Positions 45,786 through 56,905 of a stretch of 64,000 bases of DNA are shown in pieces; position 1 is the first letter of the stretch; every line of letters begins with the position of its first letter. Below the pieces are notes generated by a model. The model was not told the DNA's origin, did not search any database, and saw nothing but the letters and a program-made list of their open reading frames with translations. A program made the translations under genes and the position numbers. This DNA is from Chionoecetes opilio (Eukaryota > Arthropoda > Malacostraca > Decapoda > Majidae). The stretch is from positions 44,320 through 108,319 of the forward strand of contig JACEEZ010001767.1 of the NCBI GenBank assembly GCA_016584305.1, read 5' to 3'.

Positions 45786-46640
45786 TTCACTTAAGCTGGA
45801 TTCTTGGGAGCTGCTCGCTGCCTAGACGAGTTTGTAAGGACGTCGCTGATTGGCTGATAGACTCGGGCTGGGTGGCGATGGTGGTGGGTACTTGCCTCGC
45901 CGCAACCCAAAACCCTTGCCTTGCCTTAGAAAAATATTCATATTTCTTGGCTTTACTCATCTCTTACACAAGATAGGCCTATTTTGTTTGCATCAGTGAA
46001 TCAGGCAGTGATTTTTCAACAACAAACACGCCATTCATAACTCAATAGGGTAAAAATAAAGTCATGACTGACTATCACAAGAGTAGGCGGACTTTTAGGT
46101 TTTCAGTGCATTGAAATGTTGTACTCCTACCCGATATTACCAAACTACCAGATGATATTTATGAAAGCTGAGCCTACCATCTGTTCATAATACATTGCTG
46201 CATATCATGAGCATAAAAAAATTACACTAAGATTACACTAATATTAAGATAATTGAAGGAAAGTAAAAGAGTGTATAAACATTTTTTCTTGCTTATTTTG
46301 CTTCAACTCGCTGTAACTCCATAAATTTTGGTCGCATTCAATTTTCAATAACAGTTTCAAAATCCTTATACTTTTCCGCTTCCTGTGGTATGTAGCACGT
46401 ACCAATAAGGAAAAGAGTAGGTGGTCAAAATGGCTAAAAATTGCGCTTCTATTGATATGTTTCATGATAAATGTTGACTCGCAAAGTTTTAAATGGCGAA
46501 GAGTTGAAGTGATGTGAAGTTCATGCGTATTTCTTCAGTCTCGTAATGGCATTTCTTGAGCGTGTTTTACTGTTTTTTATTTGATAATATTATAGAACAA
46601 ACATTTACGCAGATAACATTTATAAATAGCATTTATAAAT
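45786..46640. other. Intergenic sequence
   Basis: No gene recognised. The 73-codon minus frame at 46244-46465 is unassigned. Confidence 0.4.
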
Positions 46641-46691
46641 TACTGTCACAGAGCGAGGAGCGGACGGAGCGGATGAGATGACTGAGGCTGA

Positions 46692-46858
46692 TGACGTCAC
46701 AGCCCATCGCTCAGGCCTTGTATAAAGAAGGCCGTGCCACTGCTCCACACAATCGCTGACACCCTCACCGCCACCGGCTTACTCACCAGTTAACACAAAC
46801 CATATAAGGCCTCCTGGCCCTAGTTTTACCTTAATTATGACAAGTGTGCATCTACAAG
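46692..46858 (+). promoter_or_regulatory. Possible Pol II promoter and first coding exon
   Basis: A full CRE palindrome TGACGTCA (46692-46699) is followed by a TATAAAG box (46721-46727), about 110 bp of leader, an ATG at 46837 opening MTSVHLQ, and a strong splice donor CAAG|GTATGT at 46858/46859. Spacing fits a TATA promoter with a start site near 46750. No downstream exon can be identified, because what follows (to 47022) is an unassigned frame. It could be the promoter of a lost gene or of an LTR. Confidence 0.35.
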
Positions 46859-47128
46859 GTATGTATGTTACTCTCGGTTATGTTGAAAACTCACCCGTAA
46901 TGGTCTGGAAGAAATATGGAATAAGGACAGAGCGTGATGCATGGTCAACGCAACCAGTGGAGTGTTTACAAATTATTCTTGATTGTCCCCGCGCAGTGCA
47001 AACGGATCGTAAAAAAAATTGAATATAGCCCTTAGTAAGCAGGAGACGGATAGCCTTCAGGAAAATCAATGAGGTGGAAAGTTTAGGTCCACCCCAAAAC
47101 TTTAAGTAATCAAAGTCACCTCCGCGAG
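46859..47128. other. Possible intron or intergenic sequence
   Basis: The frame continues to 47022 without a recognised domain. Confidence 0.3.
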
Positions 47129-47240
47129 AGTGTGTGTGTGTGTTGTGTGGTGTGTGTGTGTGTTTGTGTGTGTGGTGTGTGTGTGTGTGGTGTGTTGTGT
47201 GTGTGTGTGTGTGTGTGGTGTGTGTGTGTGTGTGTGTGGT
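47129..47240. repeat. (GT)n microsatellite at a SINE tail
   Basis: On the minus strand this is a (CA)n directly following the 3' end of SINE C copy 1. Confidence 0.9.
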
Positions 47241-47495
47241 GATTCACCCATGGTCTTGTCCACGCGAGTCGACTCGCGATCGCCAGTTTCACCCTCCCAG
47301 AGTGAGCTTGGAGCTCAGTATTTCCGATCTTTGGGTAATGCTGCGACCTCACACACCCCACACACCCTTGCTCAAGGGGGACAGTAACCGCCCGAATTCG
47401 TCCAGTGAAATATCCCTGGGAGTAGTGAGGATTCGAACCGGCTAACAGTATGGCGCGCCAACGATCCATCCACTTGACCATCGTGGCGGTGCGTT
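47238..47495 (-). mobile_element. tRNA-derived SINE (family C), copy 1
   Basis: Minus strand from about 47490: CGCCACGATGGTCAAGTGG, B box GGTTCGAATCC (about 47430-47440), then AATTCGGGCGGTTACTGTCC, CCCTTGAGCAAGGG, CATTACCCAAAGATCGGAAA, GGAGGGTGAAACTGGCGATC, GGACAAGACCATGGGTGAAT, and a (CA)n tail. The body matches copy 2 at 49888-50155 nearly base for base. Confidence 0.85.
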
Positions 47496-48415
47496 TGTGT
47501 CAGGGCCGAGGTGGTTATCAATTAATATTTCAATCTTGAGAAAGGTGGGGGAAAAAAGTCAAGGAGTATTGATTACCCCGAACATATTTCCACAATAATT
47601 AACAAATGAATAACTGGCTGGCAGCCAAGTAACAGAAACTTCCAATTAACTCCAACACTAGCAATAGTGATATCAGAACAGGGCATGTCACCCTAAGAAA
47701 CTCCCTGTGCGACAGCCTGGAGAGAAGAGAATTGCAGCAGCAATCTTCAGCAACGTAGTTACCACTTCAGGCAGCGGGGAGTGTTGAATGGTGTGATGGG
47801 ACAGTGAAGGGTCGTCAAGAAGATCACCACGTCTTCAGAGTGCCTTCAAGGGTTGAGAACAGCAGATTGCAGATTGGTGGTGAAGGTGTTGTCAAGGTTG
47901 AGAGCGGCTGGCTGTCTGCTTAATCCTGGGCGGCGAAGCTCAGTCATCACAGTGGCTCGACTAGCCCCTTTCCCCATTGGGCTGATAGTGTTGACGTGGC
48001 ACCGACCAACAAACGGTGAACCATCGCCGGTCGCTGTAAGTGGTAATTCCCTCCTCAGGTAGGAGAAGGAGAGAACGAGGCAGGTGTAGTTCCTTACAGT
48101 GTATGTGTGTGGTGTGTGTGTGTGCGCAAGGTGACTGTGTTTTGGCAAGCGTGTGCTATTATAATAAAAGAAAATTTAATATACGTACATAATTATATGA
48201 TTGCAATGTATATCCATGTATATTATGTTATAAAATTCATATGCACAATGTTGTTCATAAAGTCAAATTCCTAATAATTCAACAGATTTCATACATGATT
48301 ATATTATTATAGTTAGATTTCTCATATTTCGAAACATTTTTCAACTTGTTTCATTATTTTTTTTAGACACGTTTATGTTTAGTAGTGATACATGAAGAGT
48401 AGGAAACTACTTCCT
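47496..48415. other. Intergenic sequence
   Basis: Short (GT)n at 48103-48124. Frames at 47846-48148 are unassigned. Confidence 0.4.
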
Positions 48416-48806
48416 GGGCTGCGTTCAGTAGGGTTTCCCCGCGCAATACATATCGTCTTCTTCCCTACTGAACGATTCACAAAACATTTTGCTACCAAGA
48501 TAGCAGCTGTCGAAATTTATCGCTGTGGCTATTCTTATTCTCGCAGAATAACTTGTTGATGCCCCTGTATTTGATGCAGCAGAAGTTATAGCAGCAGGAA
48601 ATGAAATATTAAGGAGGCAACAAGAGGAGAGAGAAGAGGAAAGGCTTTTTTTGGCCTTTGTTTACATCCCTTAATGTGGCGCGAGCTGGCAACCCAGCGG
48701 CAAACCAACTCCTCGAGTCGGTGTGCGAGAGAGAGAAATACGTATTGCAATACGTATTGCAAGATCATAATACGTAGCGTACGTATTGCCCTACTGAACG
48801 CAGCCC
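48416..48806. mobile_element. MITE with GGGCTGCGTTCAGTAGGG ends
   Basis: GGGCTGCGTTCAGTAGGG (48416-48433) is repeated inverted at 48789-48806, and the inner GCAATAC words are also shared. A further CCTACTGAACG lies at 48463-48475. 391 bp, no coding. The target duplication is ambiguous: CCTGG appears on both sides if the terminal two G are counted as flank. Superfamily open. Confidence 0.8.
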
Positions 48807-49348
48807 TGGTGACCCTTCCTGTGTCCTCCCACCCAGCACCGAATCTCAAGCGCAGGTCGGCGATGATAAAAGACAAGGCGATATCAACCTTTCTTTATTA
48901 TCAACACACCCTGCTGCGTGGATAAAAAGAAACGAAAGTAGTACACTTAAATAAGTTAAAAATACGCTTTCTTCACCTCATCCAGTTACTTCTTAGTGAA
49001 GTTCTTTCTTCGAATTCACAAGTCTTGGCTGATTGTAAGCTGAGAAAAAGAAACAAGATCCATCCAGTTGTTCATTGTCCATTTGAATTGATGACAAATC
49101 AACAAACAGACAAATGGAAATAGTGAGGCTATGGAAAAATATGATATGACCTGCATCTCGCGCTCATCTGAAGAAGAGACTTTACCACCTGGGCCCCATA
49201 AGTAAAGCAGACGATCATGCATGTCACGGCAAAGCACAAATGAGAAAATAATTTTATCCTACAAACACATTCCTACGAGCCGTCTATTTTCCTTGGTGTT
49301 TTTTTTTCTTGAAGTCATTGATAAAAATCAGACATATTAAGGGTATCC
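48807..49348. other. Intergenic sequence
   Basis: No gene or repeat recognised. Confidence 0.4.
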
Positions 49349-49354
49349 AAACAC

Positions 49355-49427
<73 letters not shown>

Positions 49428-49524
49428 ACGCACACACACACACACCCGCACACGCACACACCACACGCACACGCACACGCAACACGCACACGCACACACA
49501 CAAACACAACACACACACACCCAA

Positions 49525-49574
<50 letters not shown>
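49349..49574. repeat. (CA)n microsatellite with CG and AA interruptions
   Basis: Directly precedes the tRNA head of SINE D. Confidence 0.95.
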
Positions 49575-49575
<1 letters not shown>

Positions 49576-49576
49576 A

Positions 49577-49880
49577 GGGGAACTCCGTAGTGTAAGGGTT
49601 AGCACGCTCGGCTCACAACCGAGAAGTCCCGGGTTCGATCCCCGGGCGGAGCGAAGACAGACGAGCGGTCTCTTAAAACCCGAGCCCCTGTCCACCCAGC
49701 AGTGAATGGGTACCGGGTGTCAGCCGGGGGTTTGTGACCCGCCTCCCGGGGTGGTGGCTTCGGCCAACACTAAGCACTAAGGAAGAATGATAAATAAATG
49801 TTGATATGGAGACGGGCCATACGAGCGCTGCTCAGGCCCTGTAAAATACAACTAGATGAATACAACTAGATGAATACACA
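49577..49880 (+). mobile_element. tRNA-Val(CAC)-derived SINE (family D)
   Basis: 49582-49653 folds as a near-complete tRNA: anticodon stem CTCGG with loop CTCACAA (anticodon CAC), T arm CCGGGTTCGATCCCCGG, and an acceptor stem with only the first pair broken (A-C). It continues into a non-tRNA body with CTGTCCACCCAGCAGTGAAT, GGGTACCGGGTGTCAGCC, GGCTTCGGCCAACACTAAG, and ends with a tandem ACAACTAGATGAATAC tail. No CCA-end boundary and the attached body argue for a SINE, not a working tRNA gene. Confidence 0.85.
49582..49653 (+). tRNA. tRNA-Val-like head (pseudo-tRNA of SINE D)
   Basis: 72 nt, anticodon CAC, A box TAGTGTAAGGGTTAGCAC, B box GGTTCGATCCC. An internal Pol III promoter is therefore present. 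Listed as a tRNA-like structure within the SINE. Confidence 0.5.
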
Positions 49881-49887
49881 CACACAA

Positions 49888-50155
49888 CCGTCTGGACGGC
49901 TCAGTTGGGTTAGGGCGCCCGGCACCATTCTGTGGTCCGGCATTCGATCCCCAGCCCCGCTCATTTTCGGCGGTTTTTCCAATAAGAAATTCGGGCGGTT
50001 ACTGTCCCCCTTGAGCAAGGGGGTGGGGGGTTGTGTGTGTAAGGTCCCAGCATTACCCAAAGATCGGAAATAATGAGCTCCAAACCTCGCACCAGGAGGG
50101 TGAAACTGGCGATTGCGAGCCAGCTCGCGCGGACAAGACCGTGGGTGAATGACAC
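49888..50155 (+). mobile_element. tRNA-derived SINE (family C), copy 2
   Basis: Head with GACGGCTCAGTTGGGTTAGG and B-box-like GGCATTCGATCCCC, then AATTCGGGCGGTTACTGTCC, CCCTTGAGCAAGGGGGTGGG, CATTACCCAAAGATCGGAAA, GGAGGGTGAAACTGGCGATT, GGACAAGACCGTGGGTGAAT, and a short ACACACA tail. Opposite in orientation to copy 1, ~2.4 kb away. It sits directly behind SINE D with (CA)n between. Confidence 0.85.
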
Positions 50156-50375
50156 ACAATTCGTGTTAAAGTCAGATACTCGCACAACCACAAAGAAAAG
50201 GCCTTGACCCGCTGATAAAATTTGCTGAAACCCCCGATGTACGTACGCCCCCATTCCCCCCCTACCCAAGCCCCAACTTGCCCCTCCCCATCCCAAGCCC
50301 AAGCCCTTGACCACTCTACACACCCAATCCTTCCTCTGAAAAATGTCTGGATTCACATTTTTCACAACCACCTCA
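50156..50375. other. Spacer, C-rich
   Basis: Repeated CCCAAGCCC words near 50265-50300. No gene. Confidence 0.4.
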
Positions 50376-51376
<1,001 letters not shown>

Positions 51377-51907
51377 AAAAAAAAGTGGGGGGAAGGCTCA
51401 GAAGAGGATCGACACACACAAAAACCCTCCACCTTTCCCATCAAACTTTGAGGTCCATTCTTCATTCCAGGGATTTATCTGGTCTAAAAGGCTTGACATG
51501 GGAAGGATGAGGGGAAGGAGGAGACAATGAGCAGGGAGGGGTGAGTGGAGGGGGGCATTAAGAGGTGGTAAGCAGGGAGAGACATAGGGGGTAAGAGGGC
51601 GGGGGGGGTGAATAGTTAGGATGGGTATTAATTAGAGTACAAAATAATTTGGGGATAAGGTATTAAGGGGGAGAAGTTGGAGGAGGAAGAGGAGGCGGAG
51701 GAATATTAAGTGGCTATAATAACCTATTGAGTTCTCCTCCTCCTCCTCCGGTTTCGGGGCTGTTGGTGATTGTTCTTGATTACAATTGTAATAGTAGCAA
51801 TTATGGTAATGGTTATGATTTCAGTGGTATGGGTGGTGTGGTGGTGGTGGTTACTGGTGTTAGGTGCTGTGGTGGTAATGGTATCATTAGTGGTAGTGGT
51901 ATTGGCC
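51377..51907. other. G-rich spacer
   Basis: (TCC)n at 51734-51750 and GGT steps at 51825-51900. No gene. Confidence 0.45.
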
Positions 51908-52119
51908 TAGAGAGAGAGAGAGAGAAAGAGAAAGAGAGGCACACACACACACACACACACCAAAGAAACACAGAACACACACATGAATACCGAACACATA
52001 CTCACAAACAGACTGAAATGAAAATAAACAGAAAAAGAAACGCAAAGTCAGACACTCCCGAGTTTTGCAATAAAGTCTGGAAAGGAACGAAGATGCTGGT
52101 CAACTTCTGTATCGGAGGG

Positions 52120-52165
<46 letters not shown>

Positions 52166-52210
52166 CGAGTAAGAGAGAGAGACGGAGAGAGGGAGAGAGA
52201 GAGGGATCAA

Positions 52211-52260
<50 letters not shown>
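51908..52260. repeat. (GA)n / (CA)n compound tract
   Basis: Short GA and CA arrays at 51909-51960, then (GA)n at 52121-52163 and 52169-52258. Not a gene despite the 180-codon frame. Confidence 0.9.
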
Positions 52261-52262
<2 letters not shown>

Positions 52263-52312
52263 TACATAAAATATGTCACTTACGTTTTCTGTTTATCCAT
52301 TTATATATATAT

Positions 52313-52660
52313 ATTTTTTTTTTTTACATCTATGCCTATAACGCCTGTAGGCAGTGATCTCCATGAGTGGGATGGTAGGCCCTGAGGGTTTACTTAAGGG
52401 CTGTGATGGTTGGCCCTCGCCCGTGGTGGCACAGACAGGATTTTTATAGTGGCGCCTGTGATTAGAGGTTCATGCCGCCCCTCTGTGTCCTCTGATGCAC
52501 CCGCAATCGAAGGTAGAGTTAATGGGCAGCATGTGGGTGTTCTTAGGCCACTCGACGTTGCAGAAAGATTTTAAGTGGATTTATGGTTCTCACTCAGGAT
52601 CGAACTCGGGTCACCGAGAACGCCACTTGGTAACGCTAACCACTGTGCTACCGCCTCCCC
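52313..52660 (-). mobile_element. tRNA-derived SINE (family B), copy 2
   Basis: Minus strand from 52660: GGGGAGGCGGTAGCACAGTG with a perfect A box TAGCACAGTGG, B-box-like GAGTTCGATCCTG, then the same body blocks as copy 1, and a poly-A tail (T-run 52313-52325 on plus). Same orientation as copy 1. Confidence 0.85.
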
Positions 52661-52735
52661 TTTTTATTTGTGTATTTATTCCTTTATCGTATTTGAAATA
52701 TTTCACCAAACTGTTTGAGGAAAGGACTGCAAAGC
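52661..52735. other. Spacer
   Basis: Nothing recognised. Confidence 0.4.
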
Positions 52736-52745
52736 ACTATACACA

Positions 52746-53435
<690 letters not shown>

Positions 53436-54560
53436 TTAGATTGATTGATTGATTTAATGCCAAAAAGGGGAAAATGTGCCAGATAGCAGAGGTCATATGG
53501 CACTATGGCAAAGCATAAAAAAGGGGAAGAGTTATAGAGAAAGTGTGAAACGGTGAGGGATGAGGATAGGAATGAAAGTTACAGCAGGATGGTTAGATCA
53601 GATGAAGGATGTGGATTTGTTGGAGGAAGGAGATTAAATTATTCAGGGAGAAGGAGGGGGATTCCGGGAGAATGTCCGCAAGACAAGGAGGTCGGGGGAC
53701 AAATGAGGAAAAGAACTGGAACGGGCAGTAGTAAGATAGGGGCAGGATAGTAGGAGATGTTTGACAGTGAGAGGAGCATGACAGGGTGGGCAGAGTGTCA
53801 GGGAAGAGCGCGACATGAGATAGGAATGTGTGAGGTTGGTATGGCCTATGCGTAAGCGTGCGAGAGCATTCTCCCAACGTCTATTATTGTGGTAAGGATC
53901 CGACCACGGAGATATGGGAGAGTTTGATTAGGCGAAGCTTTTTGCTAGAAAAATTTGTCCAGGAGGACTGCAAACGGTCGAAAAGGAAAGAATTAAAGGA
54001 AGGGTAGTAGTCGGAGGCTGGTAAATTTGAGAAACGGGGACACAGTGGCCGAACGCGCTAAAGAATCAACGCGTTCGTTGTCCGAGATACCCACGTGACT
54101 CGGCACCTAGCAGAAGCATATTGTTTTGTGGCGTACGGATAGACAGAATAACCAGTCTTGGATCTCCCGAACAAGAGGATGAGGTGAGTGAATGGATTGT
54201 ATAAGAGAAAGGGAATTGCGGGAATCAGTGAAGATAGTGAAGGAAAAGGAAGGGAAGAAAAGTAGGCTTTTAAAGTGAAGAGGATGGCGTATAGTTCCGT
54301 CGTAAGAACACTGGATTCGTTAGGTAGTTTGAATTGGTAGTGAAGAGAAGGGAAGAGGGTAGCAAAGCTAGATCCAGAGTGGGATTTAGAACCGTCAGTG
54401 TAGACGTGGGTGCTAGAGGAATGAGTGGAAAGGTGTTCAAGAAAGTGAGAGCGTAAGACGATAGAAGGAGTGGCAGACTTGGGAGAGGTAGTGGGGACGG
54501 AAGAGCAGATATGGGGGAAGGTATAAGCCACGGAGGGAAGGAATGAACATATAGTGCAGC
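53436..54560 (-). pseudogene. LINE 3' fragment with RNase H domain (I/R1-like group)
   Basis: From 54558 on the minus strand: SSTHVYTDGSKSHSGSSFAT (the Y-T-D-G-S start of a LINE RNase H, about 54420), LPNESSVLTTELYAILFTLK (the catalytic Glu helix), then in other frames a WV-S-H-like segment (about 54080) and a C-terminal C-P-P-C-H...H zinc-knuckle-like stretch (about 53790). The 3' end carries AATCAATCAATCAATC (53440-53455 on plus as GATTGATTGATT), a typical short-unit LINE tail. RT is absent; several frameshifts. Confidence 0.75.
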
Positions 54561-54684
54561 AGATAATCATTATAATTGTGCAAATTATGACCAAAGCATG
54601 AAATTTTTACCAGTGTTAGTACATACCATAAAGTTCATTTTCAGATCGGGAGGTAAGTCAGATTTGACCTCTGAGGATAGTGAG
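54561..54684. other. Spacer
   Basis: AT-rich, nothing recognised. Confidence 0.4.
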
Positions 54685-55029
54685 AGGTCAATGACTTCAA
54701 TTACATTGAAATTGTCATTTTTTCACGATTCTGGTGCAGTTTGTCTGTTTTGGGAATCATTAAAAAGGTATATTGCCATGTGTTGGTCCCTTTTATCTTC
54801 TGGAGAGCCTATTTATACATAATTACAGGATGCAAACCATGACTGAACAAGTGCTTTAAATGAGGTCAGTGACCTCAGAAAACAAATTTATTGAATTACA
54901 CATTTAGGTTATTGTGGTGTCCAGAACAGCTTGCATGAAATCGTGTTGTAAGATCATCTGTGCAACCTTAATTTTCAATGTGCACTGAACATAGTCTATA
55001 AGCTTAAAGTACAGTGAGGTCAGTTACCT
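54685..55029. promoter_or_regulatory. Cluster of three ecdysone-response-like IR-1 palindromes
   Basis: AGGTCAGTGACCT (54863-54875) is a perfect inverted repeat with one spacer and fits the EcRE consensus RGKTCANTGAMCY. AGGTCAATGACTT (54685-54697) and AGGTCAGTTACCT (55017-55029) each differ at one position. They lie 3' of the multicopy ORF at 55117-56905. The spacing is about 180 and 155 bp. Motif matches are direct; binding is not shown. Confidence 0.45.
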
Positions 55030-55116
55030 CAGACACATGCATAGTACATACCGGTACATGTAATACACACACATTATCCATATAGACGAAATAAATATAA
55101 AGGTGTCTGATTGCAC

Positions 55117-56905
55117 CTAACAGTCTCCCGAACATGCACATAATGCAGTGCATTTGAGTGCAGCTTTGGTGCACTTGCAGCGGCCGGTACATCCCTTCTT
55201 GCAGCCACAGTGGATCAGTTCGTGGCAAGATTTGATACCTCGGGCAGTGTCGTCCAAAGAGGCTGCCACCCAGAGGCCTCCTTTGTCCAGCCCCAGTCAG
55301 ATGGGATTGGTAACTCTGGATTCAGGACCAGAGTTTGGTTCCAGCAGTTGCCCTGGAGATGTGCACGCTTGATGTGCTGCTGGAGTGCTGCCTGCGTTGG
55401 GGGGAATGTTTTCTAGAGCCCTAGACTTTGTGTGCGAAGAGCTGTTTCCTAGCATCGTTCACTTCCATGGTGTCACTGTGGGGTCTTACATCAGCACAAA
55501 CGAGGACGGTGGGTCCGCCATTCGTGTGTGATGGATATTGCATTAGGGAGATACCTGTGCCATGAAAAAAATCCTTGGCTGTCGCAGAGCTGGGGTTATG
55601 GTAATATTATCGACACCCCCAGTAGTGAACAGTCCCTTGCGCAGCTTGGGTGGGCAAACAGCTTCTTCCATTTGAAGCGCTGGCAGACACCATTGGCAAT
55701 GTCTGCTGTGAGCTGTAGTAATCTATCATATGACACACACATCCCTAGGCTGAACAGTGTGTCAATCAGACCTCTGCTCCTGGTCACAGCGTGAATCTTG
55801 AGAGACAAGTAGAGTGGGAGTGGGGTTTCTCTCTCGCGGCTGTGGCGCACTGAGGTTGACTCCACACTGCGTGCATGCTTTACACTGTTGAACACCAGTA
55901 GCTTCGATACTGTAAGAGCAGCAGTTGTGGTGCTTGTGTTGGCCAACTTAGTCTGCTGCTTGATGTTCGCCCCATCGAGGATCATGTTTACCAGAGCAAG
56001 GAGGGATGGTGTCACAGAATCTTTCTGGCAGTCAGCGTGGAACGCACGCACCGTCAAAGTTGAACCTGGTCTGAAACATTTATTTACGTACTACCTGTGC
56101 TGCTCTTACTAGGTGCATGGCATCACTGTCATGATCACAGGCCTTCTTCAGGGCGGGACCTATATCTTTCTCAAACAAGAGAAGTGTGTCTCGGCCTGAG
56201 AATGGGCTCTCAGATCAGGAAGCACAGAAAGAAGTCTGTCCTTCAGTCTGGTTGTGTGTATTCTGTTGGTTACCGTGGCACCCAGCTCCTCCAGTCTCGT
56301 CTTGTAGAGGTTAGCCACGTCTGAGAGTTTAAATACAGGGGCATTGTCCTCATCTGCATACATGTCCTCCATGAATACCACCAGCTCAGCAAAGGCTATG
56401 CCATGCAGACGATCCGCATCCTCGTCCTTGAGTGCGGCTGGTCTGATTTTGTTGTATAATGCACGAGACAGTTGCGATGGTATTTTGCCTCGATGGTAAT
56501 CATGTCTCCTGCAGACAGCTTGGCCAGCAGTTCAGTGCCCCCCAAATTTCAGTGGCACTCTCCGAACGTTCTTGTCAATTTCCTTTGTAGCTGCTTCGTG
56601 CAAGTCTGCAGTGCCAGCTGGCTTATTGCAGAAGAAACAGATAGGCTCGGTTGACTGTGGAAGCCTGTGGGCAGCTGCTGATCGTGTGTGCACGGTTGGA
56701 GTACCGGTACTAGATTGCTGTCCTGAAGCTGATTCTGCTCTGCTCTGCTGGTCAAACATTTTTTTGTTAAACTTTAAACGACATTTCTTGTGCCACTGAG
56801 CACTGTGTGTCCTCAAGGTAGCTTCTACGCCATCGCCATCATCCAGTCTGTTCACGTTGAGTTCCATTGGCATGTGCCGAAGTCCCTTGAACTGGAGGAG
56901 GTCTT
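55117..56905 (-). pseudogene. Multicopy Cys-rich-tail ORF, second family, internally deleted
   Basis: Minus strand from about 56903: LLQFKGLRHMPMELNVNRLD, LRTHSAQWHKKCRLKFNKKM, ICFFCNKPAGTADLHEA (C-x2-C), then APVFKLSDVANLYKTRLEEL (about 56330), SVTPSLLALVNMILDGANIK (about 56010), SRERETPLPLYLSLKIHA (about 55830), LIDTLFSLGMCVSYDRLLQL. Near 55480 the sequence jumps to PPTQAALQQHIKRA (about 55390), SDWGWTKEASGWQPLWTTLP (about 55290) and a Cys-rich tail HCGCKKGCTGRCKCTKAALK ending at TAG (55117-55119). In the family as I know it the first and last blocks are separated by a long middle region, so about half the protein is deleted. The tail resembles a CXC-type metal-binding segment. 5'-truncated; several frameshifts. 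Related in plan to the copy at 18597-20590. Confidence 0.65.

Noticed and set aside
48411..48811. PIF/Harbinger assignment for the MITE
   Set aside because: The expected TNA target duplication is not visible; superfamily left open.
49582..49653. Functional tRNA-Val gene
   Set aside because: First acceptor pair is broken and the sequence continues into a SINE body and tail.
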